Made by a program: the position numbers and the translations under genes
Origin: Xanthobacter dioxanivorans
Lineage (GTDB): Bacteria; Pseudomonadota; Alphaproteobacteria; Rhizobiales; Xanthobacteraceae
NCBI RefSeq assembly: GCF_016807805.1
Contig: NZ_CP063362.1
Location: 682,001-746,000 of the forward strand
Length of the DNA: 64,000 nucleotides
Direction: 5' to 3'
Part shown: positions 19,657-27,432 of the stretch, piece by piece
How the letters are laid out: every line of letters begins with the position of its first letter
Numbering within the stretch: position 1 is the first letter of the stretch
The notes under the pieces: model-generated
Database searches by the model: none
Told to the model about the DNA's origin: nothing
What the model saw: only the letters and a program-made list of their open reading frames with translations

Positions 19657-20541
19657 TCAGCGGCCGCCGCCGAGCGAATACACGTATACGGTAAGCGCCT
19701 TGATGGTGGTCGGATCAAGGCGTGTGTGCCAGGCGGGCATCTCGTTGCCGCGGCCGTTGACGATACCAGCCTCGATGGTGGCCTTGTCCGAGCCGTAGAG
19801 CCAGATGCCGTCGGTGAGGTTGGGGGCGCCCAGTTCCTGGTTGCCCTTGCCGTCGTCGCCGTGGCAGGCAGCGCAGTTGGCGGCGAACACCTCCTTGCCC
19901 TTGTCGAAGTCGGCGCCGGGCTTGGCCATGCCGGAGAGGGTGCGGACATAATCGGCGACCGCCGAGATTTCCGCCTTCTGCAGGATGCCGTCGCGGCCGA
20001 AGGCGGGCATGGACCCGGTCCGCGTCTCGGAATCCTTCGAGCGGATGCCGTAGTTGATGGTCTGCTGGATCTGCGCCAGCGAGCCGCCCCACAGCCAGTC
20101 GTCGTCATTGAGGTTGGGAAAGCCGGTGGCGCCGCCGCCGCCCGCACCGTGGCACGGCGCGCAATTGTCGGCGAAGGCCACGCGGCCCTGGGCCCGGGCG
20201 AGGGTGAGCAGCGCCGGCGTCTGCTCGATCTGCTCGAGGGAGGCATTGGTGAGCTTGGCCGCGCTTTCGGCGCGCAGCGCCTGGAGATCGGCGAGCTGCG
20301 TCTGGACCGCCGCGCGCGAGTTCCAGCCGAGCAGCCCCGGCGTCGCGGAGTTGATCAGCGGCCAGGCCGGATAGAGGATCCAGTAGCCGACGGCCCAGAC
20401 GATGCAGGCGTACCACACCCACAGCCACCAGCGCGGCAGCGGGTTGTTCAGCTCGGAGATGCCGTCCCATTCGTGACCGGTGGTCGAGACGCCGGTGGCG
20501 GCATCCACCTTGCCGTGGTGGGTTTCATGTGTCGTGCTCAC
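19657..20541 (-). CDS. ccoP: cbb3-type cytochrome c oxidase subunit III (diheme cytochrome c)
   Basis: CcoP/FixP, 294 residues, is the diheme cytochrome c that accepts electrons from soluble cytochromes and feeds CcoO and CcoN. One N-terminal membrane helix spans about residues 37-58 (PRWWLWVWYACIVWAVGYW). Two c-type heme sites follow, C127-APC-H131 and C223-AAC-H227. Probable axial methionines lie in RTGSMPAFG and GNEMPAW. The C-terminus VYSLGGGR is typical. Its start is 4 bases downstream of the ccoQ stop. Confidence 0.97.
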   Translation of the reverse strand: MSTTHETHHGKVDAATGVSTTGHEWDGISELNNPLPRWWLWVWYACIVWAVGYWILYPAWPLINSATPGLLGWNSRAAVQTQLADLQALRAESAAKLTNASLEQIEQTPALLTLARAQGRVAFADNCAPCHGAGGGGATGFPNLNDDDWLWGGSLAQIQQTINYGIRSKDSETRTGSMPAFGRDGILQKAEISAVADYVRTLSGMAKPGADFDKGKEVFAANCAACHGDDGKGNQELGAPNLTDGIWLYGSDKATIEAGIVNGRGNEMPAWHTRLDPTTIKALTVYVYSLGGGR

Positions 20542-20545
20542 GGGA

Positions 20546-20707
20546 TCAATCCTCTTTGAGCGGAATATTGGCGGCGTCGTCGAAGTCCTTCTTCCTCGTT
20601 TTCGAGGGCCAGAAGGCGTAGGCGATCACCAGCGCGAAGCCGAGGACGAAGAGCAGCAGGCCACCGGTCTGGGCGAAGGAGGCAAGCCAGAGATAGGTCT
20701 CGTGCAT
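20546..20707 (-). CDS. ccoQ: cbb3-type oxidase small subunit CcoQ/FixQ
   Basis: This is a 53-residue single-helix protein in the gap between ccoO and ccoP, exactly where ccoQ belongs. It begins MHETYLWLASFAQTGGLL, has one membrane helix (about residues 6-33) ending IAYAFWPSK, and a charged tail KTRKKDFDDAANIPLKED. The FWPS/RKKDFDDAA tail is the recognised FixQ pattern. GAGGTGAGTG precedes the ATG. CcoQ stabilises the CcoP interaction with the core complex. It starts 3 bases after the ccoO stop. Confidence 0.95.
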   Translation of the reverse strand: MHETYLWLASFAQTGGLLLFVLGFALVIAYAFWPSKTRKKDFDDAANIPLKED

Positions 20708-20710
20708 CAC

Positions 20711-21460
20711 TCACCTCACATTCGCCTGGTTGTCGTAGAGCTTGAAGTCCACGAGCGTGCCCAGCATCTGCAGGTAGGCGATGAGGGCATCCGCCTCGGT
20801 CACCTCGCCGGGATTGCCGTCATAGTCGCGCACCTGCGCCTTCGGGTAGCGCTTGGCGAGGGCGTCGGCATCGGCGGCATCGGTGGTGGCCTGGGTCTTC
20901 AGGTCATCCTGCCCCTTGGCGATCATCTCGTCGGTGTAGGGCACGCCGAGCAGCTTCAGGTCCTTCATGTCGGCGGCGATGTGCTTGCCGTCCAGCCTGG
21001 TCTTCGCCAGCCAGGGGTAGCTCGGCATGATGGAGGCCGGCACCACGGCGCGCGGGTTGTTGAGATGCTCGGCCTGCCACAGGTCCGAATACTTGCCGCC
21101 CACCCGGGCGAGGTCCGGGCCGGTGCGCTTGGAGCCCCACTGGAAGGGGTGGTCGTACATGCTCTCGGCCGCCAGCGAATAGTGGCCGTAGCGCTCCACC
21201 TCGTCGCGCAGCGGGCGGATCTGCTGCGAGTGGCAGTTGTAGCAGCCCTCCCGCACGTAGATGTTGCGCCCGGCCAATTCCAGCGGGGTGTAGGGGCGCA
21301 TCCCCTCCACCTTCTCGATGGTGCTCTTCAGGTAGAAGAGGGGCGCGATCTCCACCAGGCCGCCGACGGAGATCGCCACGAGGATGCCGAGCATCAGCCA
21401 GTAGGAGTGCTTCTCGAAGATCTGGTGCTTGGCCCAGATGGAGGTGCCTTGCGATGCCAT
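20711..21460 (-). CDS. ccoO: cbb3-type cytochrome c oxidase subunit II (monoheme cytochrome c)
   Basis: CcoO/FixO has 249 residues and a single N-terminal membrane helix (about 20-43). The c-type heme site C73-YNC-H77 lies in [17 protein letters not shown], and [17 protein letters not shown] follows. The heme methionine is probably in [10 protein letters not shown]. The ATG at 21460 (MASQGTSIW) has GGGAGG 6 bases upstream. An in-frame ATG 15 bases earlier lies at the ccoN stop and is less likely. Confidence 0.97.
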   Translation of the reverse strand: MASQGTSIWAKHQIFEKHSYWLMLGILVAISVGGLVEIAPLFYLKSTIEKVEGMRPYTPLELAGRNIYVREGCYNCHSQQIRPLRDEVERYGHYSLAAESMYDHPFQWGSKRTGPDLARVGGKYSDLWQAEHLNNPRAVVPASIMPSYPWLAKTRLDGKHIAADMKDLKLLGVPYTDEMIAKGQDDLKTQATTDAADADALAKRYPKAQVRDYDGNPGEVTEADALIAYLQMLGTLVDFKLYDNQANVR

Positions 21461-21471
21461 GGGGACCTCCC

Positions 21472-23136
21472 TCATTCAGCCGGCTGAAGGGCGAGCTTCT
21501 GCTCGGTCGCCGCTTCAGTCATGGTGATGGTCTTCCAGATGTTCCAGGCCATGATCAGCGCGCCGGCCAGGAACAGGATGCCGCCCAGGGCGCGGATGAC
21601 ATAGAGCGGGTGCATCGCCTCGACGCTCTCGATGAACGAGTATTCGAGGAAGCCCAGCTGGGTGTAGGCCCGCCACATCAGGCCCTGGAGGATGCCCGCC
21701 ACCCACATGGAGGAGATGTAGAGCACGATGCCGAGGGTCGAGATCCAGAAGTGCCAGGAGACGGCCTTGAGCGAGTACATTTCGCGCTTGTTCCAGAGCC
21801 AGGGCACCAGGCAGTAGATGGCGCCGAAGGAGATGTAGGCCACCCAGCCGAGCGCGCCGGAATGCACGTGGCCGATGGTCCACTCGGTGTAGTGGCTGAG
21901 CGAGTTGACCGCCTTCACCGACATCATCGGACCCTCGAAGGTCGACATGCCGTAGAAGGCCACCGCCACCACCATCATGCGGATGACGGGATCCGTGCGC
22001 AGCTTGTCCCAGGCGCCCGACAGGGTCATCAGGCCGTTGATCATGCCGCCCCACGAAGGCATCCACAGGATGATCGAGAAGGTCATGCCCAGGGTCTGAG
22101 CCCAGTCCGGCAGCGAGGTGTAGTGCAGGTGATGCGGGCCGGCCCAGATGTAGATGAAGATCAGCGCCCAGAAATGCACGATGGACAGCCGGTAGGAATA
22201 GATCGGCCGCTCGGCGCGCTTGGGGATGAAGTAGTACATCAGGGCGAGGAAGCCGGCGGTGAGGAAGAAGCCCACCGCGTTGTGGCCGTACCACCACTGG
22301 AACATGGCGTCCTGCACGCCGGACCAGATGATGTAGGACTTCGAGGAGAACACCGACACCGGCACCGAGGCGTTGTTGCCGAGATGCAGCACCGCGATGG
22401 TGATGATGAAGGCGAAGTAGAACCAGTTCGCCACATAGATGTGCGGCTCAGTGCGCTTCAGCACGGTGAAGAGGAACACCAGGAGATACGTCACCCAGAC
22501 CACGGTGAGGAACAGGTCCGAATACCATTCCGGCTCGGCGTATTCCTTGCCCTGGGTGATGCCGAGCAGGTAGCCCGTGCCGGCGATGACGATGAAGAAA
22601 TTGTAGCCCAGCACGACGAACCACGGCGCGAGGTCGCCGGCGAGGCGCGCGCGCGAGGTGCGCTGCACCACGTAGAACGAGGTGGCGATGAGGACGTTGC
22701 CGCCGAAGGCGAAGATCACCGCCGAAGTGTGCAGCGGGCGCAGGCGGCCGAAGGAGATCCAGGGCAGGTCGAGGTTGACCACCGGGAAGGCGAGCTGCAG
22801 AGCCGCGATCACCCCCACCAGGAAGCCGGCGATCCCCCACACCACCGCCAGGATGGTGCCCACCTTCACCACGTCAAAATTGTAGTTGGGCTTGCCATCG
22901 ATGAACTGGGGCACCGGACCGGCGGCCCGGTTCATGTAGCGGTTGCCGATGGCGAACACCGACGCGATGCTGGCCGCGGCGAACAGATACGCGTGGAACG
23001 CATATTCAGGCGTGTAGGCCTTGGCGGCGACGACGATCGCGAAGAAGGCGAAGGCGGCAAAGACCACCAGCAGCCCGGCTTCCCCGAACCGCATGGACTT
23101 CGCCGGCATCCGGACCGGATCTTGGATTGTTGACAT
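21472..23136 (-). CDS. ccoN: cbb3-type cytochrome c oxidase subunit I
   Basis: CcoN/FixN, 554 residues, is the catalytic heme-copper oxidase subunit with about twelve membrane helices. It reduces O2 at a heme b3-CuB centre with high affinity. Ligand histidines are visible in [29 protein letters not shown] (CuB), [15 protein letters not shown] (CuB histidine pair) and [14 protein letters not shown] (heme ligands). The gene heads the ccoNOQP cluster and is preceded by GAGGGG 8 bases from the ATG and by a FixK/Fnr box at 23217. This implies induction at low oxygen. Confidence 0.98.
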   Translation of the reverse strand: MSTIQDPVRMPAKSMRFGEAGLLVVFAAFAFFAIVVAAKAYTPEYAFHAYLFAAASIASVFAIGNRYMNRAAGPVPQFIDGKPNYNFDVVKVGTILAVVWGIAGFLVGVIAALQLAFPVVNLDLPWISFGRLRPLHTSAVIFAFGGNVLIATSFYVVQRTSRARLAGDLAPWFVVLGYNFFIVIAGTGYLLGITQGKEYAEPEWYSDLFLTVVWVTYLLVFLFTVLKRTEPHIYVANWFYFAFIITIAVLHLGNNASVPVSVFSSKSYIIWSGVQDAMFQWWYGHNAVGFFLTAGFLALMYYFIPKRAERPIYSYRLSIVHFWALIFIYIWAGPHHLHYTSLPDWAQTLGMTFSIILWMPSWGGMINGLMTLSGAWDKLRTDPVIRMMVVAVAFYGMSTFEGPMMSVKAVNSLSHYTEWTIGHVHSGALGWVAYISFGAIYCLVPWLWNKREMYSLKAVSWHFWISTLGIVLYISSMWVAGILQGLMWRAYTQLGFLEYSFIESVEAMHPLYVIRALGGILFLAGALIMAWNIWKTITMTEAATEQKLALQPAE

Positions 23137-23450
23137 TTCAGAACCCCTCGCGCCGAGGCATTAACACTGCACCTTCGGAGCCGTGGCGCACCATGCGCCG
23201 CAAGCCCGTTTTCTCCTTGATACAGGTCAAAGCTGCGTGAAGTGACGCGGTCGATGCGCGCTGCGACGGCCGGTCGCAACGCCAAAGGCTTAGCCGGCGA
23301 TTTTATCGGCAGGCGGGCCAACTTTCGTCCTTTCCGGAAAGTCGGACAACTTAAGACACGTGGTCATTGAACGCGGTCGGCTGCATTTTAGCCACGGTCT
23401 GCGGCCTCACATCGCAGCGCTGATCTTGGCGACATCATGCCGCGCGGCAT
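23137..23450 (-). promoter_or_regulatory. ccoN promoter region (gene-free)
   Basis: This 314-base spacer lies between the ABC-2 permease stop and the ccoN start. Apart from the FixK/Fnr box at 23217-23230 I see no gene. The segment 23320-23400 is less GC-rich than its surroundings and may hold upstream regulatory sites, but none can be named. Confidence 0.6.
23217..23230. promoter_or_regulatory. FixK/Fnr box for ccoNOQP
   Basis: TTGATACAGGTCAA fits the FixK/Fnr consensus TTGAT-N4-ATCAA with one difference. Its centre is about 87 bases before the ccoN ATG. Placing the box at the usual -41.5 gives a transcript start near 23182 and a leader of about 46 bases. Confidence 0.85.
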
Positions 23451-24587
23451 TCAGTCAAGGGTTTGACGAAATCTCGCCACGGCGATGCCCATGGCGACGA
23501 GCATCAACACCAGCAGCGCCGCGCCATCTACGCGCAGGTCGGAAAAGCCGGATCCCTTCAGCAGGATGCCGCGGACCATGCGCAGGTAGTGGGTGAGGGG
23601 CAGCCCCTCGCCGATCCACTGCGCCCACTGCGGCATGCCGGAAAAGGGGAACATGAAGCCCGACAGCAGGATGGAGGGCAGGAAGAACATGAACGACATC
23701 TGCACCGCCTGGAGCTGGTTCTGCGCCAGGGTGGAGAAGGTGTAGCCGATGGAAAGGTTGACGGTGATGAAAAGCAGCGTCGCCACCGCCAGCAGCAGCG
23801 CCGAGCCTTCCAGCGGCACGCCGAACAGCCCCATGCCGGCGCCGAGGATCAGCACCGCCTGCAGGATGCCCACCAGCACGTAGGGCGTGATCTTGCCCAG
23901 CATGATCTCCACCGGGTGGATGGGCATGGACAACAGGCTCTCCATGGTGCCGCGCTCCAGCTCCCGCGTCACCGACAGCGCGGTGTAGATGAGCATGGTC
24001 ATGGTGAGGATGGTGCCGAGCAGGCCCGGCACGATGTTGAGCTGGCTGGTGCCGGCGGGATTGTAGCGCCGGTGCTGCACGATCTCGAACGCGCTGGTGC
24101 CGGCATCGTCGACGAAGCGCTCGCGGGCGAGGGCGGAGGTCACCACGCCGCCGAGCGCGGCGAGGGCATTGGCCGATCCCACCGGGTCGGTGGCGTCCGC
24201 CGCCACCAGCAGCTGCGGGCGGTCGCCGCGGCGCAGCGCGCGCTCGAAGCCGGCCGGGATCTCCACGAAGAACAGCACCTCGCCGGCGCGGATCATGTGC
24301 TCGGCCTCCTCCGCGCTGCCCGCCTCCTTGACGAAGGCGAAGAAGGCGGTGTTGCGCAAGGCGGCGAGGATGGCGCGGCTGACGTCCGTGTTCTCGTGGG
24401 AGAAGACCGCCGTGGGCAGCTGCCGCGGCGTGGTGTTGATGGCGTAGCCGAACAGGATCAGCTGCAGCAGCGGGATCATGATCATGGTGGCGAAGGTCAC
24501 CCGGTCCCGCCGGAGCTGGATGAACTCCTTGACGATCATGGCGCCGACGCGCCGCAGGAAGCCGAAGGCAGCCGTGCGCGCGCTCAT
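23451..24587 (-). CDS. ABC-2 type export permease
   Basis: This 378-residue ABC-2 permease has the YbhS/YbhR layout: an N-terminal helix (VTFATMIMIPLLQLILFGYAI), a large periplasmic domain (about 45-180) and five helices in the C-terminal half. The typical TRELERGTMESLLSMPIHPVEIMLGKITPY block and PLTHYLRMVRGILLKG near the end are present. Its ATG overlaps the stop of the ATPase gene as ATGA. With the lipoprotein and the TetR regulator upstream it forms a drug- or solvent-type exporter. Only one permease gene is present, where E. coli ybhFSR has two. The pump may therefore be a homodimer. Confidence 0.92.
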   Translation of the reverse strand: MSARTAAFGFLRRVGAMIVKEFIQLRRDRVTFATMIMIPLLQLILFGYAINTTPRQLPTAVFSHENTDVSRAILAALRNTAFFAFVKEAGSAEEAEHMIRAGEVLFFVEIPAGFERALRRGDRPQLLVAADATDPVGSANALAALGGVVTSALARERFVDDAGTSAFEIVQHRRYNPAGTSQLNIVPGLLGTILTMTMLIYTALSVTRELERGTMESLLSMPIHPVEIMLGKITPYVLVGILQAVLILGAGMGLFGVPLEGSALLLAVATLLFITVNLSIGYTFSTLAQNQLQAVQMSFMFFLPSILLSGFMFPFSGMPQWAQWIGEGLPLTHYLRMVRGILLKGSGFSDLRVDGAALLVLMLVAMGIAVARFRQTLD

Positions 24588-25588
24588 CGCAGCTCGTCCC
24601 TGGAGCGGCGCATGAGGTCGATGAACACGTCCTCCAGCGTCGGCGCATCGGCGCGGAAGACGAGGCGGGCGTCGCTCCGGAAGGGCGCGATGGCCGCCTC
24701 CAGCGCCGTGGCGTCGCGGCCCGACACGTGGAGCGCGGTGCCGAAGGGCGCCACCATGTCCACCCCCGGCCGCTCGGCGAGGTCGCGGCCGAGCCGGGCA
24801 ACGAGCAGGCCCGCCTCGTGGCCGACCTCGCCAGCCACCTCCACGGTGACCGTGGTGAGCCCCGCCGCCGCGATCACGCTCTGCACCGTGCCCTGGGCGA
24901 GCAGCTTGCCGTAGGCGATGTACGCGATCTCGTGGCAGCGCTCGGCCTCGTCCATGTAGTGGGTGGAGACCAGCACGGTCAGGCCCTCGGCGGCGAGGTC
25001 GTGGATCTGCGCCCAGAACTCGCGCCGCGCCTGCGGGTCGACGCCGGCGGTGGGTTCGTCGAGCAGCAGCAGATCGGGACCCGGCAGGATGCAGGCGCCG
25101 AGCGCCAGGCGCTGCTTCCAGCCGCCGGACAGCGCCCCCGCCAGCTGCTTGCCCCGCCCTTCGAGGCCGAGGCGCTTCAAGGCGTCGGCCGCCGCCTTTT
25201 CCGGCTGCGGCACACCGTAGACGCGGGCGACGAACTCCAGGTTCTCCCGCACCGACAGGTCCTGATAGAGGGAGAAGCGCTGCGTCATGTAGCCCACATG
25301 CTCGCGGATGCGCCGGGATTCGGTCAGGATATCCATGCCGAGGCAGGTGCCGCGGCCGGAATCCGGCGTCAGCAGGCCGCACAGCATGCGGATGGTGGTG
25401 GTCTTGCCCGAGCCGTTCGGCCCGAGGAAACCGTAGATCTGCCCGCGCATCACCCGCATGGACAGGTTGTCCACCACGCGATTGCCGCCGAAGCTCTTGG
25501 ACAGGCCCTCCACCTCGATGGCCACATCCGGCTTCGGGTCCGACCTCACCTCCGGCCGCGGCACCGGGCCCGGCGCATCCGCGCTCAC
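24584..25588 (-). CDS. ABC transporter ATP-binding protein (ABC-2 exporter)
   Basis: This 334-residue ATPase has one nucleotide-binding domain. Walker A is GPNGSGKTT, the Q-loop region is VGYMTQRFSLYQDLSVREN, the signature is LSGGWKQR, Walker B is LLLLDEPTAGVD and the H-loop is VLVSTHYMDEAERC. The C-terminal 90 residues are the DUF4162-like extension common in drug-export ATPases. Translation starts at a GTG (25588) that overlaps the stop of the upstream lipoprotein gene as GTGA. It also overlaps the permease gene downstream, so all three should be translated together. Confidence 0.94.
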   Translation of the reverse strand: MSADAPGPVPRPEVRSDPKPDVAIEVEGLSKSFGGNRVVDNLSMRVMRGQIYGFLGPNGSGKTTTIRMLCGLLTPDSGRGTCLGMDILTESRRIREHVGYMTQRFSLYQDLSVRENLEFVARVYGVPQPEKAAADALKRLGLEGRGKQLAGALSGGWKQRLALGACILPGPDLLLLDEPTAGVDPQARREFWAQIHDLAAEGLTVLVSTHYMDEAERCHEIAYIAYGKLLAQGTVQSVIAAAGLTTVTVEVAGEVGHEAGLLVARLGRDLAERPGVDMVAPFGTALHVSGRDATALEAAIAPFRSDARLVFRADAPTLEDVFIDLMRRSRDELR

Positions 25589-26555
25589 GGCCTGGCGCCC
25601 AGGCTGACATTGACCGGCTGGCCAGGCCGCGCCTTGGCCGGGTCGTCGGGCCGGGCCTCCACCATGTAGACGAGCTTGGAGCGCTCTTCCCGGCTGTAGA
25701 TGACCGGGGCGTGTATTCCGCCTGGGCGGCGATGAAGGAGACCTTCGCCGTCGTCGGCGGGCAGCCGTCGCAGGTGACGGAGACCGGGGCCCCGAGGGCG
25801 ACCTTCGGCAAGGCGGCCTCGGGCACGAAGAAGCGCACCTTCACCAGGCCCGGCGGCAGCAGGGACACCACCGGCCGGCCCTCCGGCACCAGCTCGCCCG
25901 GCCGGAAGTAGACCGTCTGCACCGGGCCCTCCACGGAGGCCTTGACGGTGCGGCGGTCCAGCCGGACCTGGGCGCCCGCGAGGTTGGCGCTGGCGGCCAG
26001 CACCGCCTGCTCCGCCGCCTCGATGGCCTGGGTGCGGGAGGCGATGCCGGCGGCGGAGATGCGCTTGCGCGCCTCGTCCAGCGCCGCCTGGTTCTGGTCG
26101 TACTGGTGCTGCGCGGCGTCGAGGTTGGCCTGGGAGGACGCGCCCTTGGGCACCAGCGTCTTCTGCCGGTCGAGGTCGATGCGGGACAAATCGAGGGCGG
26201 CGGCGGCACGCTGCTCCGAGGCCTGCAGCACGGCAATCTCCTCGGGTCGCTGCAGCGGGGAGCGGGCATCGGCGAGGCGGGCCTGCGCCTCCTTCAGCTG
26301 CGCCGCCGCCGCATCGCGGTCGGCGATCTGGAGATCGTCCTCCACGCGGGCGACGACCTGCCCGACCTTCACCTGATCGCCCTCCTCCACCAGCAGCCGG
26401 GTGATCCGCCCCGGCTCGGTGGGACCGATGAAGACGAGTTCGCCCTCCACATATCCGGAGAAGGCCTGCGGGCCGCCTGCGTCGCAGCCGGCGAGGACCA
26501 GCGCGGGGACAGCCAGCGCGAGGAAGAGTGCGGCGCCTCTCAACTGTCTCTCCAT
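25585..26555 (-). pseudogene. HlyD-family membrane-fusion lipoprotein, interrupted by a one-base frameshift
   Basis: This is the periplasmic adaptor of the ABC-2 exporter, YbhG-like. It opens with a lipoprotein signal ending LVLAGC (cleavage before C24). A biotinyl-lipoyl half motif (GRITRLLVEEGDQVKVGQVVARVED), a long coiled-coil hairpin (about 70-185) and the returning RTVKASVEGPVQTVYFRPGELV follow. The frame fails at a C-run (25706-25709 as G on the plus strand). One added C gives EYTPPVIYSREERSKLVYMVEARP and restores 323 residues to the stop at 25585. The start overlaps the tetR 3' end by 16 bases. Because both exporter partners are intact, a sequence error is likely. Confidence 0.85.
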
Positions 26556-27265
26556 CCGAGGCCGCGCAACAGCAGGTCGCGATGGGCGGCGAGAAAGGAA
26601 CGCGCATCGAGCGGATCGATGGCGCCGAACATGCTGTTCCAGACCACGGCGAGGATCGCCGGCGATATCACCAGCTGGGGGAAGCGCACGGCGAGGTCGG
26701 AGGAGATCTCGCCGCGGTCGAGGCCGCGCTGGATGATCAGGCGCACCAGAGCGAGGCCCCGGGACACCACCTCGCGATGGTAGAAGGCGGCGAGCTCCGG
26801 GAAGCGCGGCCCCTCGGCGATCATCAGCCGCACCACCGCCTGGGCCGGCGTGTCGAGGATGCGCGCCGCCAGCAGCTCGATGAGCAGGTCGAGAAGCTCC
26901 CGCGTCGTCCCCGGGAACAGCGCGACCACCTGGTCGGCATCGGCGAGGACCGGGACGACGGTCTCTTCCACGAGGCCACGAAAGAGCGCCGCCTTGTCGG
27001 TGAAATAGAGGTAGAGCGTGCCCTTGGCCACGCCGGCCCGGCGCGCCACCTCGTCGAGCCGCGCACCGGCGAAGCCGTCGCGCGCGAACACGGCCAGGGC
27101 GGCTTCGAGGATGGCCCGCCGCCGTGCCGCCTTGTCCATGGGCGCGGCCCGCTTGCGGCGCGGCGCCGGGGCGGGCCTCTCCGCCGGCGGCAACGGCGCG
27201 GGCTCGCGCGGCCCGGCTTCCGAACCGGCGGCAGGTCCCGTAGGCGCTCTCGTCGTCGGCAGCAT
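26540..27265 (-). CDS. TetR/AcrR-family transcriptional repressor
   Basis: This is a TetR-type regulator with the usual N-terminal helix-turn-helix: RRAILEAALAVFARDGFAGARL, then EVARRAGVAKGTLYLYFTDKAALFRGLVEE. The rest is an all-helical ligand domain. The start is uncertain. The ATG at 27265 gives 241 residues with a long Pro/Ala-rich leader, an in-frame ATG at 27139 lies just before the conserved domain, and an upstream TTG at 27289 would abut the operator. The gene heads the run tetR - lipoprotein - ATPase - permease. A perfect palindrome just upstream is its likely own operator, so the exporter should be induced by a ligand of this protein. Confidence 0.88.
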   Translation of the reverse strand: MLPTTRAPTGPAAGSEAGPREPAPLPPAERPAPAPRRKRAAPMDKAARRRAILEAALAVFARDGFAGARLDEVARRAGVAKGTLYLYFTDKAALFRGLVEETVVPVLADADQVVALFPGTTRELLDLLIELLAARILDTPAQAVVRLMIAEGPRFPELAAFYHREVVSRGLALVRLIIQRGLDRGEISSDLAVRFPQLVISPAILAVVWNSMFGAIDPLDARSFLAAHRDLLLRGLGWRDS

Positions 27266-27293
27266 GGCGGTGGTGTCGTTCGCCGGCAATGAA

Positions 27294-27311
27294 TGACTGA
27301 CGCGTCAGTCA
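27294..27311. promoter_or_regulatory. TetR operator (18-bp perfect palindrome)
   Basis: TGACTGACG followed by CGTCAGTCA is an exact 18-bp palindrome, the size and form of TetR/AcrR operators. It lies 28 bases upstream of the ATG at 27265, between the RND terminator and tetR. Binding there would block the exporter transcript. Confidence 0.75.
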
Positions 27312-27370
27312 CTACCACATCCGGCGCGAGCCGCCAACGCAGGCGCCGGGGACGCGACGATCAAACGAAG

Positions 27371-27400
27371 ACGCCCTGCCTCCGGTGAGAGGCAGGGCGT
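27371..27400 (-). terminator. Rho-independent terminator of the RND pump operon
   Basis: A perfect 12-bp stem ACGCCCTGCCTC/GAGGCAGGGCGT with a six-base loop lies about 33 bases after the RND stop. On the minus strand it is followed by CTTCGTTTGATC. It separates the RND operon from the tetR exporter operon. Confidence 0.85.
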
Positions 27401-27432
27401 TTCCTTCAGGATGGGCTGGCGGATCCGGCGGC

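Noticed and set aside
17294..19798. An 834-codon plus-strand open frame opposite ccoH and ccoG
   Set aside because: It is a composition shadow of ccoG/ccoH. It has no domain resemblance and the opposite strand carries clear FixG/FixH motifs.
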